64,000 nucleotides of DNA. Origin: Cryptomeria japonica. Taxonomy: Eukaryota > Streptophyta > Pinopsida > Cupressales > Cupressaceae. The stretch covers positions 214,628,654-214,692,653 of the forward strand of contig NC_081411.1 in the NCBI RefSeq assembly GCF_030272615.1. The letters are read 5' to 3'. The first letter of the stretch is position 1. Every line of letters starts with the position of its first letter. Below are positions 51,896 through 64,000 of this stretch, in pieces. The translations under genes were made by a program, and so were the position numbers. The notes beneath the pieces are model-generated. The model made no database searches and was not told the DNA's origin. It saw only the letters and a program-made list of their open reading frames with translations.

Positions 51896-54800
51896 TTATC
51901 TGAGTCTAGCTCTTGATTCACTACTCTCCCCACTCAGCATATCTGTGTGAAAACTCCAGTCTCTCACGTAACTCAAATCCGGACATCTGCTTGGGTGGGA
52001 ATTGGAATCTCTTACGTAACTTGATTCCAAATACTTGTCATTCAGCATTGTTGCTTTACTACGGTTGAAATTCAAATCGGGTACTGAAACTTTTTCTGCA
52101 ACTGTCCGGGTGGGAAGTGATTTTTTTTCTTCTGATAAAAGCATCATTAATACTCCTGATGCTGATGGGCGTGCCTTGCATTCATTATGAGTGCACCAGA
52201 GAGCTGTTATTATTGTTCTTGATATGCTGCTTGAATTAATTAAACCATCACCATTGAGTAATCGAGGGTCTATTAGGTCATGGAGCCGATCCTCTTCATG
52301 TAACCTCCACGCCTACATTCACACACCAAACCGTAAATTAAATCGTTATATTCGTTTGTTAAAACCCGTACAATCTACGGTTGTAGTGATGTATAATTCT
52401 TACGTGCTGAGTGAGCATCCGGTCATCTACGTATTCAGTTGCTCTTTTGCCAGATACGATATTTAACAGCGTCACTCCAAAGCTGTAAATGTCGGATTCC
52501 ACACTCGCACGACCGGTTCTAAAATACTCAGGATCCAGGTAACCCCTGTAGGGCCAGACAAAGAAAGAAAAATGCATTAATCGGTTGCTCAACATAAAAA
52601 AACTTTACTCTGGGCTCCCAAAATTTACCAAATGCATGGATTAATCATTTTCACTCTAATGAAGGGTCAAAGGATGAGACTATTTTACGGTGTTCCAGCC
52701 ACAGTCCTATATGTAGTGGTATCAGATTCAGTTGCGTCTCGTAGGATCATCTCGTAATTTGTAGGAAGCTCCTTGTTCACATATTGGGCGCAATCTGGTT
52801 CCAGTATTCTAGCAAGACCAAAATCACATATCTTGGCGTTTAAGTTCTCATCTAGAAGAATGTTATTGGGTTTAATGTCATTAAGCAATATGCAGACTTG
52901 TGCACCCTCATGAAGATATGCGAGTCCCCTTATTATGTCCAATATAATCTTCTGTCTTGTTGGCCAATCGAAGAACTGCACTGGCTGCTCACCAAAAATG
53001 ACGTTTGACAGGTTTCGTGGGACATAATCATAGACTAACATCATACCGCCTTCAATGCAATATCCCACCAGCTCCATGATGTTCCGATGGCGTAGCTTGC
53101 TTAGAGTCCTCAGCTCGTTCATCCACTGTTTTTCGCCTTGACGACTTTCTTTGCTCAACACCTTTATTGCCACTCGTTTTCCATCGGAAAGAATTCCCTT
53201 TGAAAGAGCAGAAGAAAATATATTCACAAATTGATAACTAATCATTGTTATTTCTAGACTATAATTGACAGTTTGATTTCAGAAGGAGCTTACGTAATAC
53301 ACATTCCCAAAACCACCTTTGCCTATCTGTTTAGAAAACCCTTTTGTTGCCCTTTTTAATTCGTCGCGTTTGAACTCAATTGGAGATGATTGAATCTCTT
53401 TCACCAACATTTTTATCTGTATATAAGGGGAAGGGGGCAGAGCAGGGGCAGGGGAAGGGGAAGGGGAAGGGGAAGGAGAAGGCTTTTTGAGTCCCAATAT
53501 GATTGGAATCGTTCTTTTAAGAAATCCACCCAGCCCAAGAGAGCCACGTAGTGGCGTTTCGACTTTTGGGTGCTCATTTACCCCATTATGAATATCTTGT
53601 CCCCAAGATTGAGTAGTGTCTGACTCTGATCCTTCGAGCTTTGTTTCACAGCTCTCCTTAGTCACACCTTGTTAGATAAAATCAACAGTTGTGAGTGACA
53701 AAATTGAATAGAATTGACAAAGGTTTGTAATCGAATTAGTCTCTTACTCTCTGCATCTTTGGATTGTTCGGAGGGCTTTTGTTCTGTTACTTGAAGGCAA
53801 TCATTCTCTTCGTTCCCACCTAGTTATGCGAAATCAATAACTCGATTATATTGATAATCAACATTCAATTAGTTATACAAGCTTTTGATTGTGAAAATGG
53901 AACTTTCTCATGTGAAGATCACAACCTGCAACATTATATTGCCGATGATAGAAGGTAAGTGTAGTCACGGTTAGAACTTGCATTTGAAGCATCAGATCAG
54001 CTTTCATAGAATCTACTTTTCCGCGAACATAGACAAGTTCATCGCGGATCTTCTTTGTTAACAAGAACCTTTGGAGTCACCAGACAAATGTCACTAAAAT
54101 ATATAAAAAAAGCTTTGTTTTTATTGAGTGTGACGAATCTCCCATTAACTAAATCAATGCAACAGAGCTATGCTCTGTACGTACCTTCATCAAAGAATAT
54201 ATTGACACAAACTACTTACTTGGATAATTTGTTCGATGTGATAAAGGAACAACACAGAATCGCACCAGAAACAATCAATTTAGCAGCTTCGCTCATATCT
54301 TCTAAAATCTCCTTGTTCAAATCAGCATAAATATCTTTCATCTGTTTCAGGTATTTACCGAGCTTAAGCATAGCTTTAAGAAGGTCTATGCATTCTCTGT
54401 CATTTGCAGAAATGTTGTCGAATCTTTCTAGAACTTTAGCTATCGCTAAAAGCCCCACTGCAACCCAGTGTACACTCCCCAATCCTTTCAATACTTCAAC
54501 CGCCACTGAATGTGCCTCGGTAGAAAGCTGAGACTTCAAGAATTTCTATATCAAAGGGCCAAAAAAATTGCCACTTAAAACATTGAAAGGAAATAATCAC
54601 TGTACAATTCCTGATTTTAGACAGACAAATAAGTGAAGATGCGAGTTACCTGATCCGAGAACATTTTTGCACCCTCTGAAATGCCATCAAATATGTTGGA
54701 AAAATCTGAGGCAACAGGCTGCACTAAATCCCTTAGCTCTGTTCCACTATCAATTATTTTGCAGCCCAAGCTCTGTAGGCATCCGTATAAATTTTAAATC

Positions 54801-55008
54801 CATTACAAACAGAAAGGGCATAAAGTAAAAGTAGAAGAGTGAAGCAAATGTGCAGTACCTGGTTGATGATAGCAGACAAAACGTTATCGATGTAGCGTAT
54901 AAGTAGATCGAGGGACAAGCTAGAAAGTCCAGCTGAAGGAGAAGGTTTGCGAGCAACAGCACATGAAATTTCTTTATTGGGAGCAGTACTCGTTGAGGCA
55001 CTACTCAT
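51896..55008 (-). CDS. HeLo/MLKL-like domain-protein kinase, intact (copy 2)
   Basis: Nine exons with GT/AG borders keep one frame: 54859-55008, 54650-54772, 54220-54545, 53926-54068, 53748-53819, 53294-53667, 52689-53197, 52404-52545, 51896-52312; 751 residues. Residues about 30-240 form a helical region ([52 protein letters not shown]) resembling the MLKL/HeLo four-helix domain. Then come a (PS)n-rich linker (about 334-352) and a kinase with [11 protein letters not shown] (386-396), VAIK (K408), catalytic loop LND-IKPNN (D503, so HRD is LND), DFG (521-523) and GYLDPEY. The C-terminal tail holds [22 protein letters not shown] repeats. No signal peptide or membrane helix, so cytoplasmic. The kinase is plant RLK/RLCK type. 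Expected role, by analogy with MLKL proteins and RLCKs, is immune signalling or cell death; this is inference. The start is chosen because the same ATG position is conserved in copy 1. Confidence 0.88.
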
Positions 55009-55650
55009 CTTGTTGTTACTAGCGGGCTCTCTCAATCAGACTGATAATTTTAAAGAGAGAAAAATAATAAGTCGAAGATACCTGGATGCACACATTATCA
55101 AAGAATTATGATCAAACAAATTAAAAACTTACAGAAGATATCTGGATGCAAAATTTTAGAATCCTGGGAAAAAAATATCAGAACTTCTTTAAAAAACTGA
55201 TTTCCAATTGATAGTCGGTTGTTCTTCGTAGCCACAGAGAAATACGCGTAGATTGTGACTTTTGCATCTTCGCGGAGGTTTATGTAATAAAGGACGCAAC
55301 AATTCCACGCGGAACACGGCAATAATGTCCATTGCTCTTTTCCTCTTAGTTGCCTTGGTCCACTTACTTTGTTGTTTGTCTTTGTATATAATGTAAGACA
55401 AAATAATTTCAAGATAGCGATAATGTCAATTGGATTTATTGTCTTATTTGATTTTTTTAATAGTTAATGATTATAAAGGAGTATCTACATTTCTAAAGTA
55501 AAAACATGAATAATGGCTATGTTATTGAGTTACTTTTGAATATTTTATTATATGACTTTTATAAAGTTAGTTAAGTACATATTTTCTAATTACCAATTTA
55601 AGAGAATGAAACTAATTATTATATCAGTAATAAGTCAAAAAGTGACAAAA
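55009..55650. promoter_or_regulatory. Upstream region of copy 2, duplicated
   Basis: Matches the upstream flank of copy 1 in blocks (55229-55285 with 1009-1065; 55585-55650 with the 124-bp units at 1501-1748). Conservation of this region in both copies makes it a likely promoter. I cannot point to a specific element. Confidence 0.5.
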
Positions 55651-56360
55651 ATTGATTTTTTTTTAATATGAAAGCTTAATTTTCTAACATCTCTCTAAGA
55701 TTTATATTTCAAATAAAAAATATGTTGATAAAAATATGTATATATTTAGGTATATGCATATGCATATGTATATACATACACATACATGTATGTACAAATA
55801 CATATTTTTATCAACATGTTTTGTTGTGTAAAATATAACATTAAGGGGAGATGTTAGAATATTAGGAGTTACATATTGTAATAAAGTCACCAACTTAGTG
55901 AGTTTTGGTTTATTATTGTTATAATAATTATTTTCATTCTTATAGGTCCCTAGTTCATAAATTCATTCTTGAAATGCTTTATAAAAGTCATATAGTGAGA
56001 CATTCAAAAGCAACTCAATAATGTAAGATCATTATTCATGCACGTTTGTGTTCTTTAGTAGTTTTTAACTCATGCACTAGATGGAACTTCATCGAGATAC
56101 CTCATAAACTTTGAAAGAGTGTAGTTCTTGAGTTCAATTATTGACTTTCCAAATTATCATCTTCCTGAATTCTCAAATCACAATCTTCTAAAGTATTGGA
56201 AAATAATCCTCATTAACTATTTGAGGAATAATTCATATCATGCTTATATCAAATCCATTTCTACCATAAAAAAGTGAACTTCACAATACATGCATTTTCC
56301 AATACTATCAACATAAAAAAAGAGAACAAAGTATATGCTTCTCATACAAAGTGTCAAGTG
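55640..56360 (+). repeat. Dispersed repeat, copy B, with palindromic start
   Basis: 55853-56360 aligns with 13450-14030. To its left, 55715-55820 folds back on itself (tgttgataaaaatatgtata pairs with tacatatttttatcaaca). The wider arms around 55650-55875 mirror the palindrome at 13290-13481. ttaaggggaga before TGTTAGAATATT looks like a polypurine tract and LTR start. Confidence 0.7.
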
Positions 56361-59189
56361 TAAGTTAGAAGCTATCACATCCCTACAATGGATGATCAAA
56401 AGGGAGAATGATGACAAAGAGATGGTCCTAATTATAAGGGAACGATAAGTAATCTTATAGATGGCCTCACATTTAATATGATTCCAAACACCAACAAGTT
56501 AAGTTGTTGTATAATAGTAAACTATAGAGCCAAGCAAACCTGTATTACAATATCAAATTGCAAATGGTTTTTCTTGAACCATTCAATCAAAAAATAAAGC
56601 ACAAACTAGAAAATTCATTAGCATAATAAAAAGCATTGGAATGTTATCAAATTGGGAAAGATACTTTGTCACAATAAACAACACCTAATTCAACCAAAAC
56701 TAATATTTTTCCATGATCATACTTGAAACAATCTCCAAATACAAGTTATATTGAACTATCTAAGAAAACAAAAAATATAGACAAAAAATTGCATTTTTTA
56801 TATTATGGAATCTTTCCTTAAAAAATTAACTATACCTTATTTACAAAAAGTGTTTTGCTTGTCCTATTAGAGAATAATTTCAAAATAGTAAAAGGACATG
56901 AAAATAAAATTTCCAAAACATACATGTAGTACCCAATATTGACATAAAGGAAAGATAGAATGCATGATGACAATCAAAATTTAAAATGGGTTACACAACA
57001 AGTACGAAACAACACCCAAACATGCATTATTAACTAATACGCTCTTGAACTCCTGCATTTTCTAGCACCAAAAAATTGCAATTACTTTATTAAAAACCTT
57101 CCAATTAACTAGCCATTAGATGTTAGAATTACAACAGCCATGAAAAAGGTCTTGTCCTCAATCTCTAAAGGAATTGTCATTGTGAGAGACTTTGTAAATG
57201 TGTGTAGGTAACCTTTATGCACTTAGACTAGAAAATCAAGTTCTTTATACATAAATCAAAGAAATTGAAGTAGGATTTTTGAAATTTGTTATGAAAATAG
57301 ATCAAATATAGCAACACAAAATAACAATCATGCTATAGTCTCATATGGTAAGCTCAAATTTGAGACTAAAGAATCACATTTTCATTAATATGAGATGAAT
57401 TCTCCTTAAATACTCTACAATTACACTTGGCTCTCAAGGTAGTGCTCATATAAGTAAGTGGGTTTCTTCTTGAAAAATTGAATCTGTCAATACACATAGC
57501 ATTAGATAGTACCAAAATATTCTTGTGGGGTGAGATAAGTAAGGGGCAATTAGAGAAAAATATGGTGTTTTTCATTCATTGTGTGAATTAAACGGAAAAA
57601 ATAGAGCACCAATATGTGAATATGTGCACAAAATTTGATAAAACAGGGGAGGGGAGATAGGCTAGAGTGTTGTCATGGCTTTAGGGCTGATATCTTTCCT
57701 TCGTCCATTTCCTTTGCTCTACATGCTACACAATAGACCTTTGTCATATTGAAAAAAGATATTTGCTCACATTAGTTGCTTCCACATAAGGTTTACATGC
57801 ATGACATTGCAAAATCAGTTGCAAGCCTTTCCAAGCACATTTTGTTAGGCTCATAACTATACTGCATTGTTTTCCTAACTTCTACCACCATACCTTAGAA
57901 ATCATGTGTTCTCTCTTCTTCAAATACCAAAAGAAAGCCACTAACAACCTATATTCATAAATGGAATCCAATGAGAAATCAACACAAGTTATTTGATCAT
58001 TTTCACATAAAAAACTTGCACTTTAAATCTCTCAACCTAGAAATAGAAAACAAATCTTTAAGGAAATTGAATTCTCATTGGATGTCATAGAGTCAATTGA
58101 TCACTGTTTAAGAGCATGGCCTATGTTATAATTCCATGCATGGGAGGGACTAAAAATATGTATTTCTATTTAGCTGATGCAAACAAACTATGTCTTAAGT
58201 GTTAATGCATTAAAGCCTACGTAGGAGTTAGCTTTTGCCAAGTGTCAATTTAGGAGTTAAATCAAGATCTGATTTTTATTTTATTTCTTGTTTGCATTGA
58301 ATCCATGTAGGAGGGAAATTAGAGGGAATTTTTTAGTTAAAAAAGTTTTTCTATGGTTATTTGGCAGTGTATGTAGGGAGGAGTTAAGTTTTTGGTTATT
58401 GAATTAAAAAAGGGAACGCTGGTAATTTAGAGTCACTTTTGATAGTTGTAATTTTTCTGATTGAAAAAATAAATTAAAATCTGAGATTGCAAGGCAATGA
58501 AGTCCAAAATTCTGATTACTTTTTGTTCATTTTGTGATTATTCCCTCTATTATACATAGAACAGAATTGTTTGCTTGCAAATGTTAATAAAACTTAAATA
58601 TATATAATTTAAAGAATGAAAAAAATAATGATAAGATATTTAAATATTCAAAAGATGAATAGATATTTAAATATTAAAAATAATATACAACTAGTACACA
58701 AAAACCTCACAACTTCTTAGTAATTGCAGTGTTGGACAATTAAAATACCGCGTTATCTGTTGTTTATTTTAAAAAGGAATTGCACGGATTAACTCAACCG
58801 ACAGAAACTACAACATAAAAGTTCAAACAGAGATCAATGTGGAAATGTCGGTGAGTCAATGGATCTACCAGTCACGAGTGTGCTTTTCCAATTATGCCGA
58901 CACCATCATAATTCTTCCGGGGGGTATTCTCTCTATGGGGGCTTCTTACGTATCTGCACCAAAATCTTTGAAGCCCAAACTGGGCATTTGGGCAAGGATA
59001 TTTGGGGATCTGACGGATGGCTTTATACTTTACAGGATTCTCTGAAAAATACAGGTACCCTTAACTCTTCAAATTATTATTGGGCAAAATATGTATCTTG
59101 TATAAGTTCCTTTAAGTTTACATTCAATTTGTTTGGTCGTAAGTTGATTTAAGGAGCTACTGGATGTGAAATTGAAACATTTTATTAAG
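56361..59189. other. Intergenic DNA between divergent gene copies
   Basis: No coding signature. Copies 2 and 3 are head-to-head, about 4.2 kb apart. The few hundred bases before 59190 should hold the promoter of copy 3. Open frames at 58839-59152 overlap each other and have no domain. Confidence 0.45.
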
Positions 59190-62100
59190 ATGAGCAACAT
59201 TGAAGCCTCCATCTCTTCTTCCACGAGCACTTTCTCCGAAATTGGGAATGGCTTTGAAGCCAGCACGTCCTCTTCCCCAAATGTTGGAAACTCCAATGCT
59301 TCTGCTAAACTGTCCATTGATTTGGCTCTAGATTATATAGATGATGTCTTGTCTGCCATTACTGATAAGGTAAGAAATATGTATTTTGCCTAATTTCATT
59401 TGGATTTTATTTTTTTAACATTTTGGTTTTTCCACAATTTCATACTTCATCTATATTAGAAGTATGAATATTAATATTTAAAAATAGCTTTGACATCACA
59501 CTATATCTTTACAGAATTCAGCCTCTAAAATGGTTGACAGAGGAATGAAATTGAAGGACATGGTGGAACCGTTAACATCAGATTTTTCTAAATTGTGTGA
59601 AGGGATTTCACAGGGGGCCAAAATGTTTTCTGATCAGGTAACTTTTCCAACTGAACTATCTTTCATTTCCTAGAGAACCTAATAGTTAATATTCCATGCC
59701 CCCTGTTTTTCTTCATGGATAATCTTGGACATGAAACGATGAATTGATTCAACGCCAAATGGTTATGAGAGATTTTACATTTCATTAACGCATAAAGATG
59801 ATAAATAATTATCGCCTTTTTAGTAATAGTTCTTTAACTGTCATAAATGTTTTCCCCCGTTTCTTCTTTTCTTTCTATTTGGAGTAGAAATTCATTACAA
59901 AAAGCCCCTCTAGCGAAGCGCGCGCAATGGCCGTGGATGTGTTAAAAGGAGTGGGCAACGCTCATTGGGCTGCAGTAGGGCTTTTGGCAGTAGCTAATGT
60001 TCTGGAAAGATTGGACAAGATTTCTTCAAATGACAGGGAATGCATAGATCTTCTCAAAGCGACGTTAGACTTAGCTAAGTATATTAAGATGGTGAGAGAC
60101 ATCGATGCTGATTTCCACAGAGAAATCTTGAAGAAAACGTCCGAATCTCTTCATTTGATAGTAAGCGGGGCAATCTTGTGTCACTCCTTTATCAGATGCA
60201 ACAGAATAACCAAGTACGTGAAAATCTACAAACTCGTCTTTATTTCTTCTTATGCTGTATGCATTTATCAAAGTGGGAAATAAATACATAGTTGTGAAAG
60301 ATGCTTCTCTTCTGTTTTATAATAACTAACTATATGGAAAAAATAAATAAATAAAGGTTCCTGACAGCAAAGAAGATCTGTGAAGAACTTGTGTAGCTGC
60401 GACGAAAAGTCGATAGAATGAAAATAGATATTGTTCTTCTGATGAATCATATGATCCTATGTTCACTTACATTCCACCTATCAAAGCAACATCACCGTAC
60501 TAATGATGATGGAAGCTTAAATCAGCACTATACCAATGATACAGGTGATGAGATTTATTTGGGTTTGTTTTCTATTTTCATTGGAGAGGATCTACCTAGT
60601 AATTGGGCATTCTAATTTCTTTATTTAAAAAAAATTTATAAGACAATCTCAAATCATTTTAAAAATTTTACATTAATGATGATAATTGAAATCATTAAGA
60701 TTTCAAGTTCACATCATTAAATGGTGTCTATCAGCATGTTTTTTTGAGATGTCAGAAAAGATATCAAAGAAAAGGTTACACCAGTAATTGTACACAAAAT
60801 TATGTTTTGTTGATGTATTGATGTAAGATCTTATAATTTGTGTTTTTCAGATCTAAAGAATACATTTATTCAATTATGAATACTTATGATCACTATTGAC
60901 AACTTTAAAATTACAACTACTAATATGATAGTATTAAAAATATTAAATATTAAAACAACAAATTTTGTCACAATTATTGGATCCTTTCCCTTAATGAACA
61001 GTAAATTTTACTGTTATGGATATTAAAGATGGAAGATAGAAAACTATTGATTATATTTTTCTTAGAGGGATGCAATGATGTTATTAAATTGTAAGATTCT
61101 GAACTATCATGAATTGTTTCGATTCAATTTTGTGAACTGTTACACATTCAAAATGTTAATTGCACAGGTGAAACGCCTGATAGATCTGAAACAAAAATCT
61201 CTACAAAAACATCAGAGACTGTATGTGTAGAGGCTCTATTCCCAGAAACTGGTAATCTACATTTATCTAATCAGAAAAATGCATTCCAACTACGAGAAAG
61301 GCTACTGCGCACGTTTATCGCATTTGGGGGATATTTCAAGCACACTGCAAATGGCCTCAGAAAGATTGCTGGACTTAGATTTGAAGAATGCCGAAAGCCT
61401 GTTCATACACTTTCAATGAAGCAAAAGGAAACACATACTATTGGCAGTTTATCAGTGGAAGAAGAAACACATTCTCTTGACTACTTACCAGGGGAAGGTA
61501 AATTTTGACAATCATTTACCATTTGAAGTGTAAATTTGATATGGATTGTTCTATTATTCTATCAAAGGGGGAAGAAACTTACATTTAAACATTGACCAAT
61601 TTAATAGTAAGCACTGCTCTCACATTTGAATGTTGAATAATTATCACTGTTGATAATTAAAATTGAAATTTATGTTCTAAATTTCAATCAATTAACAAGT
61701 ACCATCAAATTTGTATCGTGGGTATGTAATAAGCCAGTTGAACATGGCTTCACCTTTGAGGAATTGGTGACGGCAACAAACGGGTTTAGAAAGTTGCTGG
61801 GTCAAGGAGGTTTCGGCTTTACATACAGGGTAAAATTTCCTTCGTTTTCAAGAAGTACAGTTATAACAGAAAACATAAATATAGTTCTATAAGACTAACA
61901 CAATACTTATTACGATATTTCTCATTTTTTGAAGGGAATTTTATCTGATGGAAGGCATGTCGTAATAAAAAGATCGCGGGATAAAAGTAGAGCCTTACAG
62001 AGGGAATTGGAGTGCATAACAAATCTAAAGCATCCAAACATTCTGGATCTGGTGGGATCTTGCATTACAGGAGATGAGTTACTGCTTTTGTTTGACTATA

Positions 62101-63385
62101 TGGCTAATGAAGATCTATCGAGTTTACTCTTTGGTAAGTTTCATTGACTATATTGAATGTACAAGTTTAAATTTTATAGAGGGTAAGATATGTATGTTTC
62201 ATTTGTAAGACAATTAGATACTTCCTGTAAAGAATATCGGATAGTCTTATATTGCCATCTATAGATCTATATATAGATTGCTAGCATCATTCCCTTTGAA
62301 TTGCATCTTGTGAAAATACACATTTATTCCAAATGACAGAGCCAAGAGATAATCAAGTCCTTGACTGGCCCACCAGAAAGAAGATAATCAATGGAGTAGC
62401 GAGCGCACTCGTGTATCTTCAAGAGAGTGCCGATGTGTGCATAGTACACGGAGATATTAAACCAACAAATATTCTTATTGATGAGGATTTCAATGCAAAA
62501 GTTTCAGATTTTGGAATTGCAAGAAAACATCCTGAAGCGAAATCCATGGATAATAAAAATGGCGAGGAGGAAGGGGTGTATGTTGATTTTGAAGAATCAT
62601 CAAATGACCCGCATCATTCAACCGGAGCTGCCGGCACAGTGTACAGTCCCCCTGCCTTAATAGATGTCTATCAATCATAAATAAAATTAATTGTTGTCAT
62701 TTTATTGGCTCCCACATGGTAGGTGTCCCTCAAAGAGGCACTTCCTAAGGCATCTTGATGTTAAAGAACAAAATATATATCGATTTATTTACGCAGATCA
62801 TTTGATGTAAACAAACATTAACGAGCATTGATATACTTTCATTGCATGTCCTTGTTTGGCAGAGGTTACGTAGCCCCAGAATGCATTCGAACTGGTCAAG
62901 TGACAAAGAAGGCGGATATTTACAACGTTGGATTGCTTATGTTGAATTTGATATCTGGCAAAAGATGTATAGAAATCGATGGTGTTACAAATAAGATGCA
63001 GAGTCTTGTATTACTGGTAACTTTACCATTATTTTTATGAAAATTGCTACTCCAAATTTTGCTATGGATTCAGCGAGACAAGTAACTCTACATTCTTTCT
63101 GTGTGTTTACAGGCGAACAAGTTATCTGATGAGGATCGGCTTGGTGAACTAATTGATCCTCGATTACTCAAGACGAGAGGGTTTGACTCGGAGAGCATAT
63201 TGAGAACAACCCATATAGCTCTGTTGTGCTCTCACTTTCAAGCCGAATACCGCCCAACAACATCCGACATGTTTAAATTTCTTTCATCAGAAAGTAGTCC
63301 TTTCCACATCCATAATTTACAGGAACAGCAAGAAATGATTAAAATAGACCATGGTTTACAAATCACTGCCCTTGAACTATTGTAG
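59190..63385 (+). CDS. HeLo/MLKL-like domain-kinase paralogue with one nonsense codon (copy 3)
   Basis: Ten exons with GT/AG borders: 59190-59369, 59515-59637, 59888-60213, 60357-60544, 61168-61497, 61738-61829, 61935-62133, 62340-62640, 62863-63016, 63113-63385. Apart from TAG at 60394-60396 (codon 223, where copy 2 has Tyr TAT) the frame is open for 721 codons. Exons 2 and 3 match copy 2 in length (123 and 326 bp). The helical domain reads VGLLAVANVLERLDK and [18 protein letters not shown]. The kinase has LGQGGFGFTYR, VVIK, catalytic loop HGDIKPTN (HGD for HRD), DFG, a longer activation segment (DNKNGEEEGVYVDFEE) and GYVAPE. It ends in LELL. As written it would make a 222-residue helical protein without kinase. 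Acceptor 61737 and donor 62641 are chosen to keep frame. It may be a pseudogene, a truncated functional gene, or an assembly error. Confidence 0.8.
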
Positions 63386-64000
63386 GCTATCAAATACTAA
63401 AATGTTGTCTCCTTGATTCTTTGAAGGCGGTGAATCAGAGTGTAGCCCGGAAGTATTCATTATGTGACCTGGTCATTATAAAAAGATTTAATTCTTAAAA
63501 AATATTATTTATATTTTTAATAGAAATATCAAAGTATTATATTTATTTTTTATTTCATTTCTTTACAATATATCTAATTATATTCATATTAATTTTAAAG
63601 AAGTTATGTATTTAATGCTTGATTACAAAGTTCAAATGTGAATTTGAAATCTAGTAAGATCTTTAAGGATAGTGAATTTATATATAAAAAGGGATATGGT
63701 TAGTTTAATGTAGAAACTAAAAAAATAATTGATATGATTTTTTACATGCAAAATTCTATAATTATTAATAGTAATAAAATAATTTGTTCAATGGGTAGTG
63801 GTGTTCAATTTGTTGAATTAGGTGTATTTAAAAAGAATCAATCAATCAATTTCTACAGTAAAAGGTGTATTGAATAGTTTCCTATCTATTAAATCAAACA
63901 TATATAACTAGGAACACAAATCAACTTGAAAGTGTGTTTTCCACCATCCAATGTTTATTTTAATGTCATGATGATGCGTACTAACAAGGTAGAGATATTC
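63386..64000. other. 3' flank of copy 3, AT-rich
   Basis: 3' untranslated and intergenic DNA. No further gene is seen before the window ends. Confidence 0.45.

Noticed and set aside
13391-55810. (acat)n and (atgcat)n stretches as CRISPR-like or regulatory arrays
   Set aside because: Simple microsatellites inside palindromic repeats; plant DNA with no spacer-repeat organisation.
57366-58840. Possible gene between the divergent kinase copies
   Set aside because: Only short frames in AT-rich DNA, without domains, splice pattern or similarity to neighbours.

Overview
The window is plant nuclear DNA with the character of a gymnosperm genome. It has sparse intron-containing genes, long AT-rich gaps, and most of its length is degraded retrotransposon. 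I infer the lineage from gene and transposon style only; a conifer or relative is the best guess, and no species can be named. There is no bacterial-type gene, CRISPR array, tRNA or rRNA that I can support.

Layout. 1-763 (minus) is the 5' part of a gene for a helical N-terminal domain (MLKL/HeLo-like) joined to a receptor-like kinase; the rest lies left of the window. 764-1750 is its upstream flank, shared with the second copy. 2640-3345 holds an inverted pair of a repeat, 4741-5380 a long CT/GA tract, and 5640-11922 a plant L1-type LINE with two decayed ORFs and a poly(A) tail. The LINE sits in DNA rich in short 'atgggcac' motifs. 13290-14030 holds a palindromic repeat with a relative at 55640-56360. 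14050-32146 is a nest of minus-strand Ty3/Gypsy-like pieces (LTR-like blocks and gag remnants, no recognisable pol) into which a complete plus-strand Ty1/Copia element (18490-25154, two LTRs) has inserted.

34625-35131 and 39296-39385 are relics of the same kinase family, and 41980-42420 is a relic of the helical-domain exon. 42899-44401 (minus) is a two-exon BAHD acyltransferase broken by a perfect 38-bp tandem duplication and two more frameshifts. 45750-48234 is a Copia element with gag and 3' LTR but no pol. 48330-50230 is a Gypsy pol relic.

The right end carries the best genes. 51896-55008 (minus) is an intact nine-exon gene for a 751-residue protein: helical domain, proline/serine-rich linker, protein kinase. 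59190-63385 (plus) is a divergent ten-exon paralogue whose reading frame is complete except for one TAG at codon 223, exactly between the helical domain and the kinase.

The main result is this cluster of cytoplasmic (no signal peptide or membrane segment seen) MLKL/HeLo-like domain-kinase genes: three gene copies and at least two relics in 64 kb. The architecture resembles cell-death executioners of the MLKL type, but the kinase half looks like a plant receptor-like cytoplasmic kinase. The helical-domain assignment rests on sequence pattern alone.
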